Part shown: in pieces, positions 46,075-56,108 of the stretch
How positions within the stretch are numbered: position 1 is the stretch's first letter
Layout: every line of letters starts with the position of its first letter
Source of the DNA: Lichina pygmaea
Lineage: Eukaryota > Ascomycota > Lichinomycetes > Lichinales > Lichinaceae
Length of the DNA: 64,000 nucleotides
Reading direction: 5' to 3'
Assembly (NCBI GenBank): GCA_963422465.1
Contig: OY730173.1
Coordinates: 2,170,001 to 2,234,000, forward strand
Made by a program: the position numbers and the translations under genes
The notes under the pieces: model-generated
Database searches by the model: none
What the model saw: the letters and a program-made list of their open reading frames with translations, nothing else
Told to the model about the DNA's origin: nothing

Positions 46075-46459
46075 GGAAGTAAAACAACATCAACATATTT
46101 GCTCATGGATCACTCTTCATGGTAGAGATTTGGTGTACTTTCTTCTCAGGCAGCCCAGACAGCGCTTCAACATGTGCCACACTCTTCTATCTGTTCTCAT
46201 GTGTGCTTAGCGTCGAAATATGAGTTTGGATGTCATCATGGCGACAGCATCGTACAGATCTTGAACGCTGCACGAATTCTACTCGTAATCATGGCTGTAT
46301 CCACAGGCCTGGTCCACAGCTGTCACCTCCCCGAAAGAACTCTCAAGGTGACCCGAAAAAGGAATTAATAATATCCTCGAGACTTCGGGACTCTGATGTC
46401 TCAGGTTGTCTCTCTGGTTTTCACCCCACTCCCATGTTCGTGCCCAAGCAATCTTCCGG
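46075..46459. other. 3' flank of the Gcn20-type gene
   Basis: No gene recognised. Marks the edge between host sequence and the transposon nest. Confidence 0.5.
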
Positions 46460-46740
46460 TCATCTCCCGTTCCAGAGCATCTTCCTCCGCCATTAATAAC
46501 TGGCTGTTGGCGTACTGTTCACAGTCTGGTTATATATAATCAGATACAGCCTTCCCCAGCAATGATACAGATGTGATCCAATGTATCATGGGGATGTGAG
46601 AAGTTGGGCAAACAGTAACACTGTGCTATGGGTGGTGTCATTCCTTGCTCTCACATACTATGTAGTAAAAAGCATTAGGTTAGCAATTAACAAGCCTTTT
46701 AGAGAATACCAAAGAATTCGATGTGATAGTAGTAATCATA
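46460..46740 (-). repeat. R2 repeat family, copy 2 (fragment, inverted relative to 33180-33440)
   Basis: Matches the reverse complement of about 33180-33440 over most of its length. Shared blocks include CAGAGCATCTTCCTCC, AACTGGCTGTTGGC, CTGGTTATATATAA, GGTGGTGTCATTCC and ACTATGTAGTAA. The opposite-strand translations of the two copies agree as well (VVSFLALTYYVV), but the plus-strand exon reading at 33 kb is better supported. The copy ends abruptly at 46740, where a LINE 3' end begins. Confidence 0.75.
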
Positions 46741-46970
46741 CATTCTCCCCCAGTTCTCCTGGGCTCAGGAGCAGCTGGAAGCTGGCTGCTAGCCAGCCAC
46801 CCCCCACGTTCTACAGCATCTCGACAGGATAGTGCTGGCCAGGCACTGCAGAAGGAGGTTTCTCACCCTAGCAGGCCTAGAGTTTTCCTTGCTTAATTTT
46901 CATAGCTGACCCAGCATAGTCTAGATAACTAGCACTAGAATGGAGTAGGAATACCAATTACCAATTACCA
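46741..46970 (+). mobile_element. 5'-truncated LINE 3' end, same family as LINE-1
   Basis: From CAGTTCTCCTGGGCTCAGGA onward it tracks 40240-40440: shared GGATAGTGCTG, GAGTTTTCCT, TGACCCAGC and CACTAGAATGG-like blocks. It ends in three AATTACC units where LINE-1 ends in AATC units. This is the usual outcome of target-primed reverse transcription that stopped early. It interrupts R2 copy 2. I could not find a clear target duplication. Confidence 0.75.
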
Positions 46971-47189
46971 ACTGTGCAATACATCTGTGATTCGGGGTCG
47001 AAGAAGATCAGGAAATAATATATACTATTGGATTCCTCAACTGACAGCAGCACAGACTCCCATGACTGATATGTTCACTGCGACCACAATCATATAGGGA
47101 GTGACACCAGCCGCTATGTGGTGTGCTTAATATTGTGACAAATTCCTCTGGACTTCGACTTTGGCGACACAAGTCGCCAAGCAGTCTGT
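46971..47189. other. Short spacer left of element A
   Basis: No feature recognised. The five bases before the LTR are TCTGT, and the matching right-hand duplication is not in view. Confidence 0.4.
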
Positions 47190-47748
47190 TGTTACGATCC
47201 CTGGGAAGGGGAGCCACTTATTTATACAGGCATCAGGCCTTGGGCCGGACAAGAGACCACCGTGGAGTCAAGTGACCAACCAACAAGAGGTCACGTGACT
47301 GTCGAGACAAACACGGGTGGCTCGACACAGCATGCATGACGCGTCGAGACAATCTCACCAGTCTTGATGCAGGATGCATGAAGGGTCGAGACAATCTCAC
47401 CCGTCTCGACACAGGGTGCATGACATGGTGGGACTGTCGAGACAATCTCACCAGTCTTGACGTCGAGACTGTTGAGACAATCTTGATTGTCTTGACAGGC
47501 CAGCACTATATAGCCAGGCGATAGTTCCCTTATGGAACAATTGTCTTCCACTCATGTTGTGATCCAGACAACTAGATCTACTTTAATACAATCCTTTGTA
47601 CGAAGCTATTGATCAGGTGTCACCACCACCACATTCCACCAAACCTCTTCGCACTCCTTGACACTCCTCTCCTGCGAGAACCAACCCGCCTTCCACATCT
47701 CGCCCTCATCCTATACTCGGATAGGACAGCACAGTACAGACCGCAACA
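47190..47748 (+). repeat. Left LTR of element A, with tandem units in U3
   Basis: Starts TGTTACGATCC and ends CCGCAACA. The middle (about 47297-47500) consists of degenerate GTCGAGACAATCTCACC units. The 3' half (CACTATATAGCCAGGCGATAG onward) is nearly the same as in the solo LTR at 50936. A likely TATA element is the TATATAG just after the repeats. Confidence 0.85.
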
Positions 47749-48953
47749 CTTTGAAGACTCTTAAGGATGAGTACCTCAGGAGCATCCAACCCCAGCTTCC
47801 CAGATAGAAAGATTAGCGTCGTCAAGCCAGACCTGTTCTACGGCGAAAGGAACAAGGTCGATGATTGGCTCATGCAACTCCAAGTCTACTTTTAATCCCA
47901 ACTAGAAACAAGGCTGCCTAGAGAAAAGTAACCCCTTTTCACAACCATTTACATGAGAGGTAACACCTATTGATAGATCAAGCTCTACGTCAACAAACAT
48001 CTCTCAGGAAACAGAGATCACGACAGCACAACAGAATAGATGACAAAATGGACGTGATTCAAGGAAGAGATCAAGAAGATCCTTGGACTATCTAACAAAG
48101 ATAAAGTGGCTATACGAATGATCCAGCACATCAAGCAATAACACTCCGCCGCAGAGTATACCACGCAGTTCAAACAATACTCAGTACTGACTGACTGGGA
48201 TGACAAAGCCCTAATGGTCATGTACTGACGTGGACTCAAGGAAAACATGAAGGATGAGATCATCTTTGACAGACGAGTGGTCGACACACTGGATGAACTC
48301 ATCGTGCAAGTAATCAACATCAACAACAGACTATTCAAGTGAGTGATGGAGAAACACCACGACGGAGGATACAGCCACCCCACATGGCATGTGAGCAACC
48401 ACTACAAGCTGCCTAACAAGGCACCACCACATGACCTATATGGCTATACACCCATGGAACTGGATGCAGTCCACCACAGGGGAAGGTTCACGAAGGGAAG
48501 GAATAACAAAAAGAGGAAAGTACTGAAGTGCTATGCCTGTGGCAAGCTAGGCTACATGGTGAAAGACTGTTGTTCAAAGAATAAGGTGCACCGACAGCAA
48601 CTTAATACACTTGACAGAGACTGGAATATTTTTTTATTTTTATTTTTATTTGATTCTTACACTGGTAGTAGCTTTACAGCCATGCAGATCTTCTAGCTAA
48701 TAGTGAACTCCTTCAGAAAACCTTTGAAGGGATAAAAACTGAAGGCAGGGTGTGACTAGGGAATGTAACAAAAGGAATCTTGAAGTTTCTGGTAAGAGAA
48801 GAGAATCTAGGTATTGGATTGGGAATAGTGGAGTTTGAAAGCTAGATTAAACTGGTTTAGTCTTTTCAAAGACATAAACCAGTACAAGAACTTCTGTAGT
48901 AGCTCTGGGTTTGAAATAATAGTGGTGAAGTCTTGGGGATTAAAAGAGACTTG

Positions 48954-51900
48954 TTATCTTTGTCTTGAATAAAGAGAGCATGAAGAGGTGATATGTTTTG
49001 CAGTTTCTTCTGCTTGGCCACACACACATAGTGGGGTAGGGAAGTCAGGAACTCCAGCTCTGAAAAGAAAACTTGCCAGACCAATTCTTCCAGTCCTGAT
49101 TTGCAGTAGCAGACTTGCCTCAGCTTTCTGTAACTTTTTGTAGAGCTTCAGATTGTTTTTGTGTGGCTTTTGACAGAAAGTCTGCCAGCCTGGATAGCTT
49201 CTTCTTTTCTTCTCTTCCCATTGGTCTTCCCACTCTTTAGTAAAGAGCTTTTGTAGTTCTTTCTTTGAACTAGCCTGGTTAGTAGTTATTTGACTTAACC
49301 AAGTGAATTTCCACTTAGGAGAGATAGTTGGGGATTCCTTTAAAGGTTTCTTCAAGAGAGAGGCATAGCTGGAAATAGTGGAAAAGATACTGTCAAGAAA
49401 GTATTTGAGAGGGGAGTTTTGAATAGAAGAAAGAAAACAGGTAGTGCGAAATTTAAAGTAGAGGTCTAGAGGTAGAAGAAAAAGCTCACTCTCTAATAGA
49501 AAAGAAGGAGTGGCTTTGAAAGCACCCCCAATAAGTCTTAGGCATCTGTTTTGAAATGAAACAAGAGAAGAGATATTGGAGGATTTTCTTAGAGGGTTAA
49601 ACCAGATCCCCACTGCATAGCTCAGTAGAGATCTCAGTATAGCAGTGTACACCAGACATGATGTGTGAACTGGAAAGCCCCAAGTAGAATAGGAAGTTCT
49701 AGAAAGAGAAGAGAGTGCTTTCTGTGCTTTTTGAAGAATAATCCTCTGGTGTTTGTGCCAGTGGAGCTTTGCATCTAGGTACACTCCAAGTACTCGCACT
49801 TCTTCTTTTGGTTTGAGAATCACATTCCCCAGTCTGAGCTTGAGCTGAAGATTGTCTGATCTTCTTCTGGAAAAATGAAGTATTTCATATTTCTCAGGTG
49901 AGAAGACTATTCCATGTCTTGCAGCCCAGGATAGACATTTGTGGTGTGTGTTCTTTAACTTCAGAAGGTTACTTTTCAAGGAGTGACTAAAAGCAAGCAG
50001 ATTTGTATCATCTGCAAACCCCAGGGCAGATACACCAGAAGAGGGAGTATGCACAGTCTCATGCAATTCAGAAATGTAGAATAGAAAAAGAATAGGGGAT
50101 AATGGAGAACCTTGAGGAACTCCACAATGAATAGGAATAGAATAAGACTCAGAATCATCAAAGACAAGAGTGGTAGAGCGCTTATCACAGAAGGAGTAGA
50201 TCCAGGAAGCTAGCCAGGCAGGTATTCCTTTTCTTTTCAGAATTTGCTGTAGTATCTTGGGGAGAACTCTGTCATAGGCTCCTGAGATATCCAGTGAGAG
50301 TAGGGATGCAACCATGCCTTTCTTCCAGACTTTTTCCACTTGGGAGGTTAGAAGGAAAAGTGCTGCTTCTGTGGATCTTCCTTTCCTAAAGCCTATCTGG
50401 ATATCTGGCAATAGTCCAGCTTCTTCTGCTATCTTGCTTAGTCTGGCTGCAGCAATAGCTTCCATCAGCTTGCCTGTTGTGTTTAGCAGAGCTATAGGGC
50501 GCCAGGCTTTAGCTTGATTGTAGGTTCCCTTGCCAGGTTTCCTCAAGCAGACTGTTTTTGCACTCTTAAATCTTTCAGGGAAGTACTCCAGTTTCCAGCA
50601 TGTTGAAGTCAGAATAGCTAGAGCTTGGCAGAACCTAGGCCCCAGAGCTCTCAGAAATCCATTTGGCAGCTTATCTCTCCCTCCTGCTGTGAAAGGTTTC
50701 TTCTTGGCCAGAATTTGCTCCACTTCTTCACATGTTACCTCCTGGGAGAGCTGTATCTCAGAGATAGTCTGGGAGCTTTCTGAGCCTGGTTCTGGAACTA
50801 GAGCTTTTGGAAAGAACTATTGTGAGAAGGCTTTAGTCTTTTCCTCAAAGGTTTTGGCTATTCCTTCTTGTGTTTCCAGGTCAGGAACCAGAGGAAGATC
50901 AGGAGTCTTGTTGGCTTTGGACTTTCCCCACTTTGTGTTACGACCCAGGAGGAACACAGTCTTTATATACTCACAGAAAGCAGCAGACAGGATACTGGAC
51001 AGAAGTACCAGACAGCGTGACACGGGAACCGGTCACGTGACCGGCGAGACAAACCAGGGGGTGCTCGCCGCAGCATGCATATGCACGAACAAGTGAGCAA
51101 AGTGAGCAGAGCTCACCCAGCTCGCCGCAGCGTGCATGAAAAGTGAGCAAAGTGAGCAGAGCTCACCCAGCTCGCCGCAGCGTGCATGAAAAGTGAGCAA
51201 AGTGAGCAGAGCTCACCCTGCTCACTGCAGCGTGCATGAAAAGTGAGCAAAGTGAGCAGAGCTCACTTATCTCACCGAGTGAGCAAAGTGAGCAGAGCTC
51301 ACTCTGCTCACGAACTGGGCACTATATAGCCAGGCGATAGTTCCCCTATGGAACGATCGTCTTCAACTCATGTTGTGATCCAGACAACTAGATCTACTTC
51401 AATACAATCCTTTTGTACGAAGCCGTTGATCAGGTGTCACCACCACCACGTTCCACCAAACCCCTTCGCGCTCCTTGACACTCCTCTCCTGCGAGAACCA
51501 ACCCGCCTTCCACCTCTCGCCCTAATCCTATACTCGGATAGGACGGTACGGTACGGACCGCAACACTTTGCAAGCTTCCAGAACTTTGAAGAGCTGGCCA
51601 GCTCATGGATTTGGTGTCTGAAAGTGTTCTGTTTTCCATCTCTGACTGCCTTTTTCTTGAGCTTAGTTGCTTGCTCAAGTTCCTCTTGACTTGCTTGCCT
51701 TTTTTGCACTTTTCTTCTTACTCTTCTTTCCTCTTTAACCTTGTTTTGGATCTCTTGATTCCACCAGGGAACTGAGTGGCCAGATTGCTTCTGGAGCTGT
51801 GTGGATTTGCTTGCTATTTCTTGGAGAAAGTTGTCAAGATACTCCAAGTACTCATCCACTTCATATTTGTCTTGGAAGTGGAAGGGCAGGTGTAGCTTCT

Positions 51901-52682
51901 CACACTCTACTCTTGCAAGGTTTGAGTCCAGTGTTCTCCAGTTTCTTTCTGGTTTCCAGATTTTCCTTGGAGGATCCAGGTTCAGGCAGGTTAGTACAGG
52001 TCTGTGGTCAGACCCATGAAAGAACTGAAGAGCCACTTTAGAGAAAATCAGAGAGTTAGAAAGAGAAGAAGAAATAAAAGACAGATCAATAGAAGAACAT
52101 GGTTTTTCAGAAAGAGATCTTGCTCTGGTAGGGGTGAAAGGTGCAATAGCTAAATCCAGATTTAAATCTTTCATTAGGTCTTGAAACTTGTTTGCAGTCT
52201 CAGAGTACAGTCTTCTTTTCTTTGACCAGTCTGGGTGGTGAAGATTTGAGTCTGTGAGAAGAATATGTTGTCCTTGTTCTTGTAAAGCATTTTGGAGTAA
52301 ACAGAGAAGAGCTTCTGATACCTCTGTAGTTTTCTTGACTTGATGGGGTGAAGTAGAGATTATGTACTCAAAGAGAAGTAGAAGAGTTTTCCAAGTAGAT
52401 TTCAAGAGAAACAAAGTCTTTATTCCAGAAGGTAGGATGAAGAGAAGAGAGTTTCAGATTTTTATTAATAAGAAAAAGTGTTCTGCCAATCTCTGAACAG
52501 TAGAGAGGAAGAAAGGAAGAGAAAACAGTTGAAGTGCTTGTTTCTAGGTGAGGGTTTTTCCAGAGCTCTTGAAGTGCAATAATGTCCACCTCTTGGAGAG
52601 CTGAGGTTGCTAGCAGTAGCTCTTGGACTGATTGGCTTTTTTGCACATTATACTGGAGAAGTGTCAGCTTTGTGTCTTTCAT
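48954..52682 (-). CDS. LINE-2 ORF2: endonuclease and reverse transcriptase
   Basis: The ORF starts at ATG 52682 with an APE-type endonuclease (LTLLQYNVQKS, then DIIALQELW, TDSNLHHPDW and the terminal GSDHRPVLTCL). The reverse transcriptase lies at 50723-49500 (RPIALLNTTGKLMEAI, VPQGSPLSPILFLFYI, catalytic LGFADDTNLLAF). A C-terminal Cys-rich knuckle CVCGQAEETAKH follows. There is one frame change near 52370-52414. A TAA at 48954-48956 falls about 40 codons before the probable natural end, judged from the continuing similarity in the same frame. The solo LTR separates connector and reverse transcriptase. Apart from these the frame is open, so activity was lost recently. Confidence 0.85.
50931..51570 (+). 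mobile_element. Solo LTR inserted in LINE-2, with target duplication
   Basis: A 630-bp LTR (50936-51565, TGTTACGACCC...CCGCAACA) is flanked on both sides by CTTTG (50931-50935 and 51566-51570). The LINE protein reading on either side of the insert is consistent with a simple insertion. It belongs to the element A LTR family, sharing the 5' tip and the 3' half. It has a different set of U3 repeats. The internal region was presumably lost by LTR-LTR recombination. Confidence 0.9.
51092..51310 (+). repeat. 50-bp tandem repeat in the solo LTR U3
   Basis: Units start at about 51091, 51141, 51191 and 51241, plus a partial fifth. Each holds GTGAGCAAAGTGAGCAGAG followed by CTCAC, an imperfect palindrome, then CTCGCCGCAGCGTGCATGA. 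Confidence 0.9.
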
Positions 52683-54070
52683 GCAGACATCTCAGTATCA
52701 AAGATCTTGAAGGAGTTAGCTGGTAGCTTTCCTCCAGAGTTGGCTGATCTTGAAGAAAGAATTTGCACTTCTGGGAGTGCACCTCTGAGTCTCTCTGAGC
52801 TTCTGCTTGGCTCAGCTGTTTTACGTTTTTTCCCTCCTGGTAGAGACTGAGAGAGAGGGAAAGACATAACTGGGGGGGGTTGTAGAGCTGGAACAGAGGT
52901 AGCTGTTGGGATCTCATATTTTCCTGGGTGTGTGTTCCATGCTTCTCTTGCCTTCTTGGCTGCTTCCTGGCGTACTGGACAGACACTGGCCCAGGCTGGG
53001 TGAGCTCCTCTGCAGTTGCAGCATTTTGGCTTGAGAAGCTGTTCAGGAACTTGGCAGGCTCTCCTTTCATGCTGGCCTCCACAGGCACCACACACAGCTT
53101 TGTTCTTGCAGAAGCGTGCTTGGTGCCCATAGCCAAAGCACTTGAAACATTGTGCAATAACTGTGTCTGCCAGAAAAGGTTCTGCTTCATGCATCCTGTG
53201 CCCCAGCACTAGCCCACTCTCAATCAAAAGATTGGCTTGTTCAGGGGTAGCCAGATCCAGGTGGAGAGAGGTAACTGGCTTCTTTTGAGCTATAGCCTTC
53301 TTAGACCAGTAGGCTCTCAGGATGGTGATTTGCTTGCTCAGAGATGGGTTGCTGTTCTGGATTATCTGGCAGGTTTTCTCCAGGTCTTCAGGTTGGATAT
53401 CTTCTGTTCTGACTCCATGGATCAGAACTGGAAATCTCTTGGGCTGGATGGTTGCTTCCTTTGTGAAGATAGCTGATACCCAGGCAGGGGTTTTCTCTAG
53501 GAAGACTTTAGTCTCTTGACTTTCTGTGTTAATAAGGATATCCCCTGAAGGAAGTTTCCTTACTGCTCTGACCTGCTTGTTGTAGGGGCTGGGTAGTCTG
53601 TCTTGAAGAGCCTGGAAAAGCTGGATGTGAGTTCTATTAGCCATGTCAGGTGGCTGGATACCAGGATGTACAAGAACTTCTTTGAGAATTCTTGCAGGTA
53701 GAGGGATTTGTGCTGGAATAGATTTTTGGACAGCCTGGGCATATGATGGCTTGGCTTCTTGTTTGTCCAGCCACTTGTTGATATTCTCCAGCTTGTGGAA
53801 GATTCTGTTGGTGAGGCCAGTAGAGCTAGACTGGGCTTCTGTAGGGAAGGAGTTCTTTTTGATATTTTCCCAGCTTTTCAGAATGGATTCTGGGACTGGT
53901 TGAGTTTTGATCCAGGAGTCTACTAGTTTGTAGTCACTCTGGGGAGCTGGTTGGGGGGTAGGAGAGCTGGACTGGGTGCTAGCCAGACTGGGAGCTGGTT
54001 GGGAGAGTATAGCTGGTGTAGCTCTGGTGTTACTTTCTGAAAAGGTGGGTTTTTTCTTCTTGGAAGCCAT
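52679..54070 (-). CDS. LINE-2 ORF1: zinc-knuckle nucleic-acid-binding protein, 463 aa
   Basis: Complete frame from ATG 54070 (MASKKKKPTFSESNT). A Ser/Pro-rich N-terminal half is followed by an RNA-binding-like central part. A cluster of CCHC knuckles comes near residues 310-370 (CFKCFGYGHQARFCKNKAVC, then CGACGGQHERRAC, then CCNCRGAHPAWASVC). This is the standard ORF1 of Tad/I-clade LINEs, whose product coats the RNA. Its stop codon overlaps the ORF2 start as ATGA, which points to coupled translation. No break is visible. Confidence 0.88.
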   Translation of the reverse strand: MASKKKKPTFSESNTRATPAILSQPAPSLASTQSSSPTPQPAPQSDYKLVDSWIKTQPVPESILKSWENIKKNSFPTEAQSSSTGLTNRIFHKLENINKWLDKQEAKPSYAQAVQKSIPAQIPLPARILKEVLVHPGIQPPDMANRTHIQLFQALQDRLPSPYNKQVRAVRKLPSGDILINTESQETKVFLEKTPAWVSAIFTKEATIQPKRFPVLIHGVRTEDIQPEDLEKTCQIIQNSNPSLSKQITILRAYWSKKAIAQKKPVTSLHLDLATPEQANLLIESGLVLGHRMHEAEPFLADTVIAQCFKCFGYGHQARFCKNKAVCGACGGQHERRACQVPEQLLKPKCCNCRGAHPAWASVCPVRQEAAKKAREAWNTHPGKYEIPTATSVPALQPPPVMSFPLSQSLPGGKKRKTAEPSRSSERLRGALPEVQILSSRSANSGGKLPANSFKIFDTEMSA

Positions 54071-55841
54071 GTTAGAGATTGTTTGGCACTGGTTGGGTGT
54101 TTCCTGTCTGCAGAGTACTGCCAGAAAGAAGAGTCACCTGGTTTCCCAGCAGTAATAATCTAGTCCTGGGACCAATCCCCAAGACTAGACTTTCCTGGGC
54201 AGCTTTTTCCAACTAAGCTCTGGGCAAAGCTAGAAGTATTAACCTAGACTAGGGACCAGACCCCCTATCTAGACTTTCCTTGAGCCAAAGACTCTGCTAG
54301 CTCCAGAGTCAGTCAGACTCTAACTATTCCTCTTATCCTAAGACTCTCTCTCTCTGGTTGTGGGTAGATTGCTGGTTGTTGAAGAAGATCGTGGATTCAA
54401 GATCACAACTTTTGACAAACAGGTGTGATTCTCAAAGGTGATGGGTTTTCACCTTAAGGTTTGGGTGGTTTCAGAGAGGAACTCGGCTGTTTTCCAGAAC
54501 ATATGACAAATTGTGGTGTTTGTCAAAAATGATGGTCCTTGAAGAACGTGGTTCTGGGAAGAGTTGTGGCTGGAATATCATCAAGCCAGAGGACCCACCA
54601 GGAGAGGCTCAGCTATCTCTTGAACAATAGGACGACTACGATCAGACACTGGAAGCAGTCCATCAACTGGCAATATCAGGAGGCAAGGACCTACCAGAAC
54701 AGACAGGTCAGGACAAGGGATAGGAGTCCTTAACTACCTCTGATAGAGACTGAGATAAACCCATGTCTATCAAAGAAGAAATACTGCAAAAAAGCTATAC
54801 TTACAGCATAGACCCACAAAACCTACAGTACAGTGAACTACAGTGGAGGTTTTGCATAAAGTACTACTGCACCTACTACAAACAGTTACAAGGATACAGA
54901 GAACATTCACCCTACTGCACCACCTGCCACAAGCATTGGGTCAATTGCAAGAAGGATATATGTGAAATACACCTTTGGGATAAACACCAACACACCATAT
55001 TCCCCAGGCACACACATGATTGGCACAAACACCTCATGTTCCTACAGCAAGGCAACAACCACAACTGCTACATCAAAAACTGGTAGTACTGCCTCAAGCC
55101 TGGATGTGACAAGTATCAGCAAGACAAATTCATGAATAGATTTCTCAGAATTGACGGAAATGGCTGGATCCATTGCCCAGTCAGTGGGAAAACACTTCAA
55201 ACAGGAAAAGATTGAACTCCCTTGTCAAGGGGTGACATCAGGAGCTCAACAACATGACCCCTAGCAACGCAAAGCACCTGTGATTGCCTGTGTCACTATA
55301 CGCCAACACACCAGTACAGACATATGTGTTTGTTGACTCTGGAGCCAGCGGAAACTATATCTCAAGACAACTCTACAACACCCTTGGCACTGGCAAGAAA
55401 TGCAAGCAGTAACCCTATCAGCTTGCGATGGCAAATAGACAGACAGAGCTAGTCTGCCATAAGACACAGCCAATAGAAATAGTTACCAGACACTATGCTG
55501 AAAGAATCCACCTTGATATTGTCAAGTTGGCCACTCAGGATATCTATTTGAGGATGCCTTGGCTAAAGAAGCACAACCCAGTTGTCAACTGGAAGACAGA
55601 AGTACTCACATTTAGAAACTGCACTAACAACACAGCTCAGACCTGTTACCAGCTGTAGAAGGTGTAGACAGATAAGGGAAGGAATCCTCAGTGGAACCTC
55701 ACCAACAGAAAGAACAACTCTCAAAAGAAGAGGTCTGCCTTGACAGGCATACCCTAGAACCAGGTGGCCAAACAGTCAGAGATGAAGATAGAGGAAGTTG
55801 TTAACTCTCTGGAGATCCCTGAAGAATACTGACCTGGGTAT

Positions 55842-56108
55842 TGTCACAGTTCTGGCCCAGTTGCATATCTGGCACAAGTCACACACCTTGCTGGGAAGTT
55901 CCATCTGCACTGTTGCCTGTTTGCTCCACTGTATTTTCTGCCTATAAGAACTTCTCCTGCTCCCCCAGCTTCTTCTCTTCTTCTTTTCTCTTTTCCTTCC
56001 TTGTCTTTCGTCTTGTACATCAATCCAAGTCTCAAGTCTCAAGCCAAGTCAGGTCAAAGTTACTGAATCAGTTAGGCTTGAGTTCTGCTCTGCTATTGCC
56101 TTGTCACA
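55842..56108 (+). repeat. Left LTR of element B
   Basis: 267 bp, with a CTATAAGAAC promoter-like string near 55942 and a pyrimidine-rich stretch after it. Confidence 0.92.

Larger units (their letters stand above)
48621..54746 (-). mobile_element. LINE-2: nearly complete Tad-like non-LTR retrotransposon
   Basis: Minus-strand element with a 3' tail of AAATA-type units (48625-48655), ORF2, ORF1 and about 675 bp of 5' leader. A TSD-like pair, GACAGAGACTGG (48612-48623) against GATAGAGACTGA (about 54735-54746), brackets it with one or two mismatches. It sits in the gag region of element A. LINE-2 is itself interrupted by a solo LTR at 50936-51565. Unlike LINE-1 it is well preserved. Confidence 0.85.

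Noticed and set aside
51092-51310. Regularly spaced repeats resembling a CRISPR array
   Set aside because: Spacers are not unique. The whole 50-bp unit repeats, it lies inside an LTR, and the organism is a fungus.
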